This document shows, piece by piece, positions 50,729 through 62,393 of a stretch of DNA of 64,000 nt. The DNA is from Flectonema sp. DT1601 (lineage: Eukaryota > Euglenozoa > Diplonemea > Diplonemida > Diplonemidae): the NCBI GenBank assembly GCA_964019425.1, contig OZ025824.1, positions 716,001 to 780,000 on the forward strand. The letters are read 5' to 3'. Every line of letters starts with the position of its first letter. The first letter of the stretch is position 1. The notes under the pieces were generated by a model. The model searched no databases. It was not told the DNA's origin and worked only from the letters and a program-made list of their open reading frames with translations. Position numbers and translations under genes: made by a program.

Positions 50729-53700
50729 ATGGCAGATAATGTATTCGCTCAACTAGCTGTTGGAATATTGTATTTACTGAGGTTGTTGTTGGCTCTGATT
50801 TCAGTTATATTTGGATTTATTGGTTGCTTACTCCCATGGAGATTCATTGCCTTGTTAGACTACAGAGATGTGATGGATGATTTAGATAATTTTACCATGA
50901 CGGGATTCGCGTTATTCGCGATCGCACTCGGTGATCTGTTGCTGATCATCCCATTCATACTAACGTTAATAAGTTGGAGAGGACATTATATGTTAACAAG
51001 AGTTCGAAAACGATTAGAGTTCTGTGACACTTCACGTGATTTTGCATGCAATTTCAAACTCAGAGAGAAGATCTTAAAATCATTCTGCCTAATGATTAGC
51101 GATATCCCCTACATTGTAATGTCTTTATTAAATATTTGTATGATCTGGAGATGTCCTTTTTACATAAAAGAACTCACCGAAGATGGAAATGACATGAAAA
51201 AACTAACAATTCAGAATTTCGCCATCGGTTCTTTAGAACTAATTACGTTGCCTTTTTTAATTCCGTCTTTTATATGTTTTTATAGATTACCTGCTGTTTA
51301 TGAGGCATTGACAGATTCCTCAGACTATGCCAGAGGTACTACTGGGATCTTACAAAGAAGACTTGAAATTGTTTTACAAGGGTTGTGGTCAGTCATCGAT
51401 ATCGCTACTGGAATTGTAGTGTTAATATCATGTGCTATGCTTGTACGTATTCCGTCAATTGTGAGGAAGTTGTGGTTGGTGAAGGAAGGAAAACCAGTTA
51501 AAAACATCAGAAGATTATTATTATTAGAATTTTTATTGTCATTCAGAGAGCTGTTAGCTTTAGTTGTCTATGTGATTCTACTACCGACTGGGTATAGGTT
51601 CTACTTGGCAATCAGTAGCGTCATTGAACAGTGTTCATCCAGAGCCGATCCAACTCCTCATGCTTCCATCACATCATTTCAGATTTCATTCCCACCTGAA
51701 AAGGGAGTAGTGTTTACAATTTCTGGGACTAAGACTCCGGATTTAAAACCGTCAGTTGCTAAACTGTATATCGAAAATGAATCGTTTTGGAAATCCCTCG
51801 GCTCCGTGGGATCTGTTGCTAAAACATTCTTTCCATACAAACTAACGCCAGCTGTTCTTGATGTAGAATCGTTTAAGGAAGGAGAGACAGAATTTCAGTG
51901 TGAATTACGCTTCAAAGCAGGTAGTAAGAAAGGAATTACAAAACAACTTATGAAAGTTCCATCTCTGAATTTTATGGATGTGACAATCGAGTTTGGCAAT
52001 CACGAAGGGACACTACTTCACTTTAAAGCAAGTTTTAGTATGATTCTTAGCTGTTGTGATGGAGCGGTAGTCGCTCCTCCAAACCAGCCAGACTGTTCCG
52101 CAATCGCTTCTACCACAACGGCTGAAATATCTGAAGCTGGAAGTAGGAGGGAAGGGAAATTATTTTGTGATGTAATGGCCATGCCTGCTTTCGTTCAATT
52201 AGCTTTACTGTTGTGTGATATATTCGGAGTAGTTTTATTTGTATTGCTTCATCTGTTTCCGTTTAGAGTTTTTACTTTATACTCCATCTTATGTGAGTCA
52301 AAGGAGAATTCTAAACTCCGAGCCATTAAAAAAATATCTCGTGATGTCATCACCATCCTTAATCTTCACCAACATGTTATAACTCAGGCAATGGAAGACA
52401 TTGATAATGATGCAAAATGTAACAGGACAGGTATGTTTAATTTATTTCTTATTATTAAAAATAACATTAAAAATTGACAATATAACAAATTAACAAACAA
52501 ACAGGGGTGTTCAGTGGATCTCAATACCAATGGTGGAGGTCATCTGTTAATGAAGGTAGCGATATCTCAAAATATTTAAATCAATTATCACAATTACAAA
52601 ACAAGTTAATTGAATTGGAAGGAACTTCGTTAACAACTGAACTCTCAAACATGATCTCCCGTCACTGCGAAGAAACAAAACTAAGAATTCTGTACTACGC
52701 GAAAGCGACTATTGAGTACTACAGGTATGTAAACAGTTAACAACGATATCTTGACAATTGATTGGTTTTCTTTTTTTTTAACTTAAAAAAAAGCAACAAC
52801 AACACCAACAGGTTTGTTAATGGAAATGCAGCCACTCTTCAATGCAAGTCATCACTGGTAACACTGAAGTACTTACAACCTTCTGATGTGTTTCCGTGGT
52901 TAGGTACATCAGGAGTTCAAGAGTTACAACTCTCTGATTCATCCACTGATAAGAAACTACCAATCGATTTAGTTCTGGAGTTAGCACCCCGTCCAAAGTC
53001 GGGAGGAATGGCTAAATTAAAGACCGTAACTACTCCTGTTCGTTCTGATCGAGCTTTTCAGTTACACGGTGAAGCTGTGTCTCAGGAAATTACGATTTAT
53101 GAAAAAACTTTGTTGAAATTTAAAGAAGTTTGTTTGTTGAAAAACCTACCAGACATCAACTCAAGTCAGAGCAAACAACGAAAATCGTGGGGTCAGATTA
53201 GATCGATAATTTATAAAACTACGAAGGAATTCGCTTCTGACATCTTCGCTTTTATAAGTTTCTTGATACTCACAGCCACTGTTTATCGTTTATATTCGTT
53301 ATACAATTCTTACAGCAGTGCTATGAGGGGTGAAAAAAGACCTGTTTTCCGTAAACAGCTATTAGAAGTTGCATTAGATTTTGCATACTTTTTTAAAGCG
53401 ATACTAGTAGTGGCGTTGTTACGATACGCAGGACCAATGCTTGCTGATGTTGTGGAATTCACTTCACAAAAAAGATCTTTTCAAGCTGCTCGAATGGTTG
53501 TGGACCACTATGCTAGGTATGTTGTAAAGTAATTGTACATAATATCATTCATGAAAGCTGTTTTATAGTTTTCAAAAAAAAAAACAAAAAAAAAACAACA
53601 GAATGACTCTCAGGGATATGCATGAATTCTTTGTATTTTTGCTCACATGGGAAACACTTTACTGGAGCCTTGCTTGTTTTATTTTTGGTATTATATTGCC

Positions 53701-55588
53701 GGGAACGCTTGTGGTCATACAGGCTTCCGAATTCTTTGGAATCACCAGCAATGCTGGTGGTAGAGGTTTCTTTTGGATTATTATTTTGTTGTTAAGTGGA
53801 AGTATTTACGGAAGCGTATTGGGAACATGCACCCTATCAAATAGCGACCCAACGGTACCTGCCGTGACAACAAGCGCAGTGGTAGTATTATATATGTTTG
53901 TGCTTTATATTTTTGGTTTAAAAAACCATAGGGAGAGTGCTGAGCTGGTGAGCAGTAAATTTCTGAGGATAAATTGGATAAATTGCATGCAATTTTTATT
54001 TGCAATTTTGGAAGGGTGTCAGTTAGTTGCTATTTGTGTTTTGGATAAGTTACAAAGAGACCCATCAACTCATCTTCCTGAATGGCTTATTACAGCATCA
54101 AAGTATTGCCTTTTAAAGGTGTCATCGAGTGACACGAGTGGTGTTCTCAGTCAGAGTTACATTGCTGTGGTAGTTAGTTTAGTTTTTTCTTGTTTGTATT
54201 ATTTGTTATCTGCGGTTCCAGCTGCTGCTCTTGCGAGAGGAAAAATAAGTTCTTCAAACCAACTTAGTAGTTTTGTAAGGCATACGACTTGGGTATTTTT
54301 AATGGAATTCATAGGAACTGGTCTTCAGGTTCTCCTAATATATAGCATGACAGAGTTTGTTACGTGCACGTCATGTAAAGCATCGTGTGAATACTCTTGT
54401 TGGGAAGGTGATCATCGTGGATTTTCATTCTTCGCAATGAGTTGTCTTCTATTCTTCACTATCGCTTCATACGGTAAAGTTCCTGAATATACACAAGCCA
54501 GATCATGTGTTTTAGACATTGCATTTATAGAGCGTTATAACATGCCTGTCAGAGGTATTTTAATTGTTATTTCAGCTCTGAGCGGATCGCATCTCAGTTG
54601 GATTCCAGACAGTTGCTATTTGGTAATAGCATATTGTGTTTGGGCGATGTTGTTTTCAATGATTCCAAGACTGTCAGGGGTTAAGAGAATCTGTAGCAGT
54701 GAACAATTCGTTGTTTTAAAAGTACTGATATCAGGAGGAGTTGTTTCAGCTGCTTCTTTCTTGAAATTCGATAGAAATGCCGGAATTATTATATCGTCTA
54801 TCGTTGGTGCTGCTGTTGCTATTTTTATGTACAGCCTGAGATCGAGATCTGTAGACGAAATGGTGGTATCACCTGAGTCTGCCCAGGCAGAGTTACTCTC
54901 AATATTTAAACTACTCAATGCTAATGAGTTGCTTTTCAGTTCATTCAACGCTGAAAGTTGGCCTTCAAAAATAAAAGGTGCAAATAGAGTATCCCAGCTG
55001 TGCTATTTACTAATAAAGCTAGAATACCACACGAAGTACAGAGCATTGCATCCATTGTTTATAAATACCCGTAGAGGTTGGTATGAAATTGTGAATAAGA
55101 AAATTGCTGTGGATGACTTTAATAGGGATTATGAATATAAGTTTCAAGATGATGACAGTGATAGTGATTGTTGTGAGTGTGGTTGTTGTGATAGCGATGA
55201 TGAAATCGACGATACGTCGTTTAATATTGGAATTAACACACCTGATGAATTTAAGAGATTATCAGAGAGACTACAGCAGTTTAAAAACGGGATTATAATA
55301 CCTGAACGACCTCGATCACCGTCTGATATTTGTTACTCGTGCGATTCATCATCGACGACTGTATCTGTGGCGGATCAGAATGAAGATTCTGGTGAGGCTT
55401 GTCAGGTTTCTGGTGGTGACGCAAATCCTTCATCACTACCTTATAATTTAATGAGCGGGAATAGTCAACCGAGTCAAACTGATCATACGGTTGTTAGCAT
55501 TCAACCAACTGATGTGTCTCCTGGTGGTAGTGGCTTGCAACACGTTCTCATGGATTCTCAAGCACTTGATGATGAAGCTATTCAGTAA
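50729..55588 (+). CDS. Very large polytopic membrane protein, 1537 residues, four exons, unknown family
   Basis: Exons 50729-52430, 52505-52724, 52812-53516 and 53602-55588 join in consistent phases with GTATGT donors and ACAG acceptors. An ATG at 53603 just after the last junction could mislead into calling a separate gene. Exon 1 encodes at least seven hydrophobic helices (residues about 5-290), a beta-rich luminal or cytosolic domain (about 305-440) and one more helix pair. Exons 2-3 hold a helical and a beta segment, then three helices. Exon 4 has about ten more helices (FIFGIILPGTLVVIQ and following), then an acidic Cys-rich patch (DSDCCECGCCDSDD, near residue 1395) and a Ser/Thr-rich tail. 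No transporter or channel signature recognised. The Cys/Asp patch could bind metal. Confidence 0.75.
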
Positions 55589-55657
55589 TTTTTATGTTGT
55601 TTTATCGTCGTTGTTTTTCATTTGAGGCCTCCCTAGCCCATGCAGAATATATGCTTG

Positions 55658-55689
<32 letters not shown>

Positions 55690-55844
55690 GTTCCATTTCT
55701 TTTTTAAAAAAAATGTTGTTAAAGAAACGTATATCGTAAAAAAAATAAAAAAAAAAAATAATTGGTGAATTCGGATTCAGTTTACCGAAAGAGGACGAAA
55801 TCTTCTTATCCGTTTCTGTATTCTGTTATTTAAGTGACTTATTG

Positions 55845-55885
<41 letters not shown>

Positions 55886-57066
55886 CAAAAGTCGAATTTC
55901 TTATGGTTTTTTTTTGTTTTTTAATTATTACACGTTCTTCAGACACCATTTTTTTAAACTACACACGTTTGAGCAGCCCCTTTGACCAAGCCCTTTCTAA
56001 CCTATAAACTAGTAAGACTCTCACATGGATAATAAATACCATATATTCCGTGTTCCCAAATATACGTGCAGCCTAGTTTAGCTGTCACCCACGACTAGTA
56101 TCCTCAGATAGGTGCATCGCAATCAATAGGATGACAGCTTTCCGTGGAAAACTGTTTTTTTTTTAAGACTGGTGTTCTGAAGAATGTGTAGAGCACATAT
56201 TTTTTATTTAACTACAGGATCTGAAGAGATTGCTGTAGTTGATTAGTGAAAGAAACGAAAAGATGGGTACCTTGTTCTGAATTAATCATTAAGTAAGGAG
56301 GCCTGACATTGGTATTTAAATTTCTTTTGCGACTTCTTTTTTTTTTTTTTTTCCTCTAAAAGTGCGAGCCAAACCTATCCTGCTCTTGAGTATTCTCTAT
56401 TCTGTTGTCATCTCTCATTATTCGTATTTTTTTTTTTTTTTTTTTTTTTTTTGCTATTCTAGCCCTTTTCACATTTAAAAAAAAATAAAAATAAAAATAA
56501 TAATAATAATAGATTACATTATTTGTTATCTTTCTTTGCTTTAAGTGATAAAAAGAAAACTGATTGGTCGTGTGCTACGATTGTTGTCACTCAGAAGAGC
56601 TATTTTCCCGCTTAGCGATCATCTGGTTGTTCGATTTTATTTGTTTCTTTTTTTTTACACTATGCGTTTAGAACTTGTTCCCTAAGCCAGTTTCTTTATT
56701 ACGTTTTCTTGGCCTGCAAGGGCTGCAATTCTTTTCTTTTTTTTTCTTTCTTTCATTCTTTGATTTGTAGTTTTTTTTTTTTTTTTTTTTTTTTCATGTG
56801 AGAAAAAAAGAGTTGGCTTTCTATCCATCAACCATTCTCCGCAGATACGTAGAACGTAGTTATGAAAATACTATAACCTAATTCTTAGCAGGATAATGAA
56901 ATGTGTGGTACTGACTAGTGGCAAGTCACTGTGTTCAGTTGAATCTACTTATGAAAGCCTTAGAAGGGACACATAAGTTGATGTGAAATCACTAGTTTCA
57001 GGAGCCTTAATCCCTTTTTATTTTTCAGGAAAAAAAAAAAACAAAAAAAAAAAAACAAAACAAAGC
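55589..57066. other. Intergenic spacer with one foldable stretch
   Basis: About 1.5 kb with the longest T runs of the window (55661-55689, 55848-55879, 56428-56452, 56770-56794). From 55960 to 56160 the composition is mixed, and 56080-56139 folds: AGCTGTCA (56080-56087) pairs perfectly with TGACAGCT (56132-56139), with a possible CAC/GTG stem inside. Acceptor TTATTTTTCAG (AG 57027-57028) precedes the next gene. Confidence 0.5.
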
Positions 57067-58791
57067 ATGCAAGTTTCAATCTCATGCTCGGATTCAGAAT
57101 ATTCTGACATCGTGTTTACTATTACGGTGGATTCAGTTATCAGAGATGTAGCAGAAGCAGCAGCTGACGAATGGATTGTTGATGCTGATTTCTTGGAGTT
57201 TTCGTATGCAGGAGAACTGATTCTTCCGGATATTAAATTAGTGTCATTCGGATTAGAAGCTGATTCTCAGTTAGTGGCATCACACGTGAGCGTGTTCGGA
57301 AAGGAGTGGCTAACGGACTCAAACAAAAAACCAAAAGTTGTTTTGCATTACAATCGTGAAACTCCAAAATTACTTCGCTTAGACGCTAAAACATTCTCAG
57401 ACAGCAGTGGTGGTTTACAATTTGATAAAGAATGGTTGCCTGATGGAGTCTCACAAGTGTCATTTATCAGACCCAGTTCATCGTGCTTTACCATTTCAAA
57501 TGATTTCTTTTCCTTGTGCAGCACCATTGCTACTCTTGACTTATCAAGTTTAAATTCAATAACCTCCATTGGTGATGGTTTCTTATGCGATTGCACGTCT
57601 ATTTCGGAAATTGACTTTACTGGGATGGTCAACTTGACGTCAGTTGGATTTGATTTCCTACGAGATACTTCATTACAAACAATCGACTTATCGTCATTTA
57701 AACAACTAACTACTGTAGGAAATGGTTTTATGGAAGACTGTTATGACTTAGAAACGATATCGGGACTGTGTTCATTTCAGAACGTATCCAGTATCGGTAA
57801 AGGTTTCATGCGTGGATGTAGTTTTTTAACAGAGATTGACTTGTCTGCTTTTGGGAACGTTGCTGTTATTGGATCAAAGTTTCTTTATGATTGTAGTTGT
57901 CTCACTGAAATTGATTTATCTGCTTTGGAAAAGTTAGTCAAAATATCAAACAGCTTCCTTAGAGGTTGTTCTGATATAACATTCATAAGTGGAATTGAGA
58001 GCCTTAAACACGTAGAACATATCGGGGATAAGTTTTTATTTGATTGCCAATTGTTACAGAGTATTGAATTGAGTTGTTTTGAAAATTTAAAAAGCATCGG
58101 TTCAGATTTTCTATGGAATTGCAGTACTCTTGAAGAAATCAATCTGTCTTGCCTTCGTAATATAAAAGTTATTGGGGAAAGTTTTCTTTTAAATTGTGAG
58201 ATGTTGGAAACAATCTCAAATACTAACGCTCTTCAGAATGTGACAGTCATTGGAGATAGATTCTTGTCCGGGTGTCTTTCATTGGAGTTTATTGATATAT
58301 CATTCATGACGAACGTCACAGAAATTGGATCAAATTTTTTGTGGAACTGTCAAAATTTAGAAGAAGTAGATCTCTCTAGTTTTGATAAAGTGATGTCAAT
58401 TGGTGAAGGGTTCTTGCAATTTTGTGAATGCATTGAAAACATCCACGGCATGACGAGCCTTCATAATATAAAAGAAATTCCAGACAAGTTCCTCTATGAG
58501 TGTGAGTCTTTATCATCCGTTGACTTGTCAGCTTTTAAAAACGTGACTCGCATCGGTTCATCCTTTCTGTGTAAATGCGCCTTCTTGGAAGAAATTGATT
58601 TGACAGCTTTTAAAAATGTGACTCGGATAGGAGACCAGTTCTTAAATGATTGCGAGTCTTTAGTATCATTTGTAAATGTCACCAGTCTTCAGAATGTAGA
58701 AAAAATTGGTAAGAAACCTCTTCATCATTGTCACTGCTTGGATTCGGAACATTCGTCTGCCTTTCATCAAGCAGTTGCTGCTTGTTTGTAG
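57067..58791 (+). CDS. Ubiquitin-like N-terminus plus BspA-type leucine-rich repeats
   Basis: I chose the ATG at 57067, after an acceptor and A-rich leader. An ATG-like extension to 56983 precedes that acceptor. Residues 1-75 resemble ubiquitin (start MQVSI, then FLEFSYAGELI matching RLIFAGKQL, and a closing SQLVAS strand), without a terminal Gly-Gly. From about residue 120 to 560, some 17 repeats of 23-24 residues follow the Treponema/BspA pattern, consensus IGxxFLxxCxxLxEIDLSxF. Neighbouring repeats near 58525 and 58598 share long DNA stretches (GCTTTTAAAAACGTGACTCG and its near copy), so repeats have expanded recently. The last repeat degenerates into His/Cys-rich sequence. There is no signal peptide, so it is cytosolic, unlike surface BspA proteins of Trichomonas or Entamoeba. 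Role unknown; perhaps protein binding. Confidence 0.85.
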   Translation: MQVSISCSDSEYSDIVFTITVDSVIRDVAEAAADEWIVDADFLEFSYAGELILPDIKLVSFGLEADSQLVASHVSVFGKEWLTDSNKKPKVVLHYNRETPKLLRLDAKTFSDSSGGLQFDKEWLPDGVSQVSFIRPSSSCFTISNDFFSLCSTIATLDLSSLNSITSIGDGFLCDCTSISEIDFTGMVNLTSVGFDFLRDTSLQTIDLSSFKQLTTVGNGFMEDCYDLETISGLCSFQNVSSIGKGFMRGCSFLTEIDLSAFGNVAVIGSKFLYDCSCLTEIDLSALEKLVKISNSFLRGCSDITFISGIESLKHVEHIGDKFLFDCQLLQSIELSCFENLKSIGSDFLWNCSTLEEINLSCLRNIKVIGESFLLNCEMLETISNTNALQNVTVIGDRFLSGCLSLEFIDISFMTNVTEIGSNFLWNCQNLEEVDLSSFDKVMSIGEGFLQFCECIENIHGMTSLHNIKEIPDKFLYECESLSSVDLSAFKNVTRIGSSFLCKCAFLEEIDLTAFKNVTRIGDQFLNDCESLVSFVNVTSLQNVEKIGKKPLHHCHCLDSEHSSAFHQAVAACL

Positions 58792-58806
58792 AAATTTTAT
58801 TATTTT

Positions 58807-58926
58807 TTTGCATTTAACAAGTATTGTAAGAACGAAAAAGAATATTAAGCAGCACACGTAAACCTCCTTTAGCTTTATCAGTTTTAGTCGGTTCACGGGT
58901 TTCGTGCACAAACAAAAAATCACAGT
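58807..58926 (-). repeat. Dispersed repeat family, inverted copy
   Basis: Reverse complement of 47685-47809 at high identity, starting 16 bases after the stop codon of the LRR gene, so it would lie in that gene's 3' untranslated region. Two full-length copies in opposite orientation 11 kb apart. Confidence 0.85.
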
Positions 58927-59148
58927 GTTATATCATTATTTTCTGTATAGTTGAAGATAAAGCCAATTCTTTTTTTATCATTTTTTTTTTTTTTTTTTCT
59001 TAATTATATCAGTTCCTTGTTGACCATTAGTTTTATTTGTGTTATATAAAAAAAGCTGATTCTAGCATATGAAAGTCAGGAGTTTTTTTTTCCCTTTTTT
59101 ATTAATATTATTATCATCCCATAACAAACAGTAATAAAAAATACAACC

Positions 59149-59763
59149 ATGACGTGCACATCTGCTACTGATGTGATCATCGATGGCGATTTTAAATTTA
59201 TATCGAGTCCAAGAACTGAAATGCTAACCTATCCAGCAACAAGTAAGTTGATAATAAAGTGTTGGGAGTTTAAAGGTTTGGGTAATTGTACTGGAACTGC
59301 AAGGGCGTTTGCTTGTTTAGATACAGGATTTTGTGAACCTATCGAACTTCAACGGCAAGACGGAAGGGGAGACATTGAACTCTACTCAGTTGATAGGGCT
59401 TTGGTTAATTGGACATTAACCTTTGATAATTCATTGCTAAGTACGTCTTGCTTTCCAAGACGAGTTGCCGCTACGTCAGTCTATTCGATTGACACGGACG
59501 ACTCATCCCCAGAGATTATATTTCCGATTTTACTCATTTTCGTAATCGTTCTGCTGTTGGTGATCTGCGCCTTCTCCGGCAGGCGTTTTACAAAATATCT
59601 GGCTCCCCGCATAGTTCATTTCTATAAAGAAGAACAATCAGCAATTCATGAACAAAAAATGACTGTTGTTCAGCAAACAGAACCTCCGCAATTTAACATG
59701 CCTGTCCCTGGGGGTTCAATAAGTAGCCCTCCTAAAGGGGGAGGATATTCTTATATGGTTTAA
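59149..59763 (+). CDS. Single-pass membrane protein, 204 residues, unknown
   Basis: The ATG is 17 bases after CAAACAG (AG 59130-59131). The N-terminal 120 residues contain six cysteines and sequons (NCTG, NWTL). One strong helix (IIFPILLIFVIVLLLVICAF, about 123-142) is followed by a basic stop-transfer patch (SGRRFTKYLAPR) and a 50-residue tail rich in Pro and Gln ending GGGYSYMV. The glycosylatable Cys-rich side must face outward, but no cleavable signal is seen. It is either a type III protein or a 5' exon is missing. It lies directly before the receptor cyclase at 59976, and the pair might act together (speculative). Confidence 0.6.
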   Translation: MTCTSATDVIIDGDFKFISSPRTEMLTYPATSKLIIKCWEFKGLGNCTGTARAFACLDTGFCEPIELQRQDGRGDIELYSVDRALVNWTLTFDNSLLSTSCFPRRVAATSVYSIDTDDSSPEIIFPILLIFVIVLLLVICAFSGRRFTKYLAPRIVHFYKEEQSAIHEQKMTVVQQTEPPQFNMPVPGGSISSPPKGGGYSYMV

Positions 59764-59975
59764 TTATGATCAGTTTTGTAAGTCTTCTGGCAACTTGACC
59801 TCAATAGATTGACTGACTTACTCGTTTGTACTAAAGTTTTGTTAAACATAGATAATAATAGCTAGAATAAGTATCTCTTAGAGAGATGACTATGATTAAG
59901 GGTGATTAGTTTCGCGTAAATGTAATGTGTTATTTTTTAAACAGGTTACAAAAAAAGGTCAAAAAAAAAAGTAAA

Positions 59976-62393
59976 ATGAAGTTCGCAGTCCTAGTTACCT
60001 GTGCGATAACCGCCCTACTGCTTGTTGCATTGGGAGGTATGTGGGTACCGTCGGCTATTATGTCGAGAGATGCATTGATTTCAGCCAGAGAGGATCAGTT
60101 GAAGGCGAGTGTTAATTTGTTAGCACCGAAGATCACTGCTATGATGCAAGAAGGAACAGAAGCCACACTGTTCATGGAAAGACTTTGGAATATAACATCT
60201 GCTAAAAATGACACTCAACCGATGACTGCACTCGCTAATGAATTCAGAGAGTCTCTTTGGGCGTATGCTGCTGGAAGACCAGAGTTTGGTGCTTTGACGT
60301 ACTTGTCACCTGCTCACCCAGCGTTGTTGAATGGAACTGAGAGAGGTGCATGTCTTCCTCTTCACCAATTTGATTTCTTCTTCATCGGAGAATACTTTGC
60401 GGGTCTTAACTGGGAACCAGGTATCTTTGTTAAGGGACCTGCTGACTGGAGTGACCCTACTGGTGAATTATTTCAGGGATTACAACCAGTTCCATGTGAA
60501 GATGACAGAGCAGGTTCCTACTCATATGAGACTGTACCAACATGGAGAGAAGTATTGTACGTATCCATCTCTATTAATGTTACATTTAGATTAGTGACTA
60601 GACCAATTATTGACCCTCCTCATGTTGTATCTCCTTATTCTATGGCTTTGGTAACTTATGCTGTTGCTGTTGGTGATGAACATCCTGCCTCAGCTGATGG
60701 GATCAGAACAGCAACACACACACTGCGTGATGCTGTTCGTGAGACTGAACTTAGAACGACTTATCTTTTGATTGATAGGTCAGGTGCTTTGATCGCTTCA
60801 TCAGATCAGAATTCTCAAACATACAGCAGTGAAGGTCTTCTGATTGGTATTCCGCTTGTTAATAACGATACTGCTATTGTTGAACCTGGTCTTTCTATTG
60901 GTAATAACTTAATGAATGATTTTTGTGGTGCTGGAGTGTGCAATTTTTCAGGTACTGTTTTCTATTTTTGTTAATTTTAAATTTAAAAAAAAGATAATTT
61001 TTTTAAAAAAAAAAAAAATTATGAATAAAATAAAACAGTCTTCCCTTCCATCTACCACGTCGATGGTTACACGATTGCGACTACCGAACTCGTGGATGAT
61101 TTGGCTGACAATCTTGATCTCATGTTATTATGTATTGTGAAGACAGCTGATGTGATTGAAAGTGCTACAGAATTAAATATCCGGTTAGCAATTGTTGGAG
61201 GAGCTATTTTAGTATTAGCAGTCACTATGGCTATCGTTTTCGGAATAAAAACTGCTCAACCGATTGCTGAATTCTCAGGCTTCATGGAGAGTGCCGCGAA
61301 TATGCAATACTTGGAACAAATTCGTGAAATGCCGACAAATGATAGTGTGATATCTGAGATTGTTGATATGAAAATCTCCCTTCAAGTATTAGTTAGAAAG
61401 TTAATGGAGTACAGAAGTTATCTACCGAGTGCTATGTTTCACAGTGTTAATTCTGATCAACACCCATCTGAGTCTGGGTTTGCATCGAGTAAGCAATCAA
61501 CTCCTTCTAACAATAGTAATCACGGATCAAAGTCAAAGAAGAAAAGTTCTTCCATAATCTCTAGTTCAGGAGAACTCGGTCACAGCAACACCAATTGCTC
61601 GATGGCTTCAAAAACTGTTACTATTATGACTACTTGCATTGAAGATTTTCATTTGGCTGTTTCTGAAACTCGTTGTGAGAAAGTAACTCACGAGTTTACT
61701 AACTTCATCTCACTCTTCACTGATAGTTTAGTTAACTCCAGAGGAACTCTTGATCGCTTTCTTGGAGATCAAGTTCAGCTCTCTTGGAACAGTTCTTCTC
61801 TTACAGTTAGCGGTCATTCTGCTGCTGCACTTAGAACTGCTTGTCAAGTTAGAGATAGATTCTTAAATGCTCAATTCGCTGTTTTCTGTGGAGAGTTAGG
61901 TATCGGTGTTTCATCTGGAAAAGCAGTCTGCGGTAACGCTGGAAACACTCAGGCCAGAGCATTCAACGTCTGTGGAATTCCTTCAATGATGAGCTGTACC
62001 ATTGCCAGAGTTGCTGCCAGACATTGTGGAACTTCAATTATTTGCGCCAAGAGGACGTACAATGAGGCTGGATCGCAGTTTGACAGTCTTCCCCTTGGAA
62101 ACTTTTATACCAGAGTGGTCCCAATTACTCAGCTGTATCAAATCTTCTCTTTAGCAGCTATTGCTGACACAGAGTGGATGTATGTCTTATCGAATGCATT
62201 TGGTGTAAAGGGTCTTCATGAGGCGTTAGAACAAGAGAACTGGGAGATATTACAAACGGATTTCGTCGACCTGTACATCGAAGCTCTCAAACAAAAGCTT
62301 CCGCTCAGCAGTTGTCGTCTTGATGCCCTCACTGAAGTTGTTGGAAGTGAGGATTGGGTTCAAAGCGCTTTCTCATTCTCTGCTGATATATAA
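59976..62393 (+). CDS. Receptor with Cache-like sensor and class III cyclase-like domain, two exons
   Basis: Exons 59976-60951 and 61039-62393 join (phase 1) to 776 residues. The start follows TTTAAACAG. An N-terminal signal anchor (about 5-28) and a second helix (about 377-398, LAIVGGAILVLAVTMAIVFGI) flank a 350-residue ectodomain. The region around TYLLIDRSGALIASSD is typical of dCache sensors. A HAMP-like stretch follows helix 2 (PIAEFSGFMESAANM), then the linker LMEYRSYLPSAMF, then a cyclase-like domain (about 505-690): GTLDRFLGDQVQLSW, LGIGVSSGKAVCGNAG and SCTIARVAAR. The first metal Asp is replaced in TIMTTCIEDF, and the usual Asn before the Arg is absent. Catalysis is doubtful, though it may pair with an active partner. 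Same intracellular plan as the gene at 28802 with a different sensor. Confidence 0.85.

Noticed and set aside
53603-55588. A separate gene starting at the ATG at 53603
   Set aside because: An in-phase intron (GTATGT donor at 53517, ACAG at 53598-53601) joins it to the upstream exon, and the preceding hydrophobic domain continues naturally.
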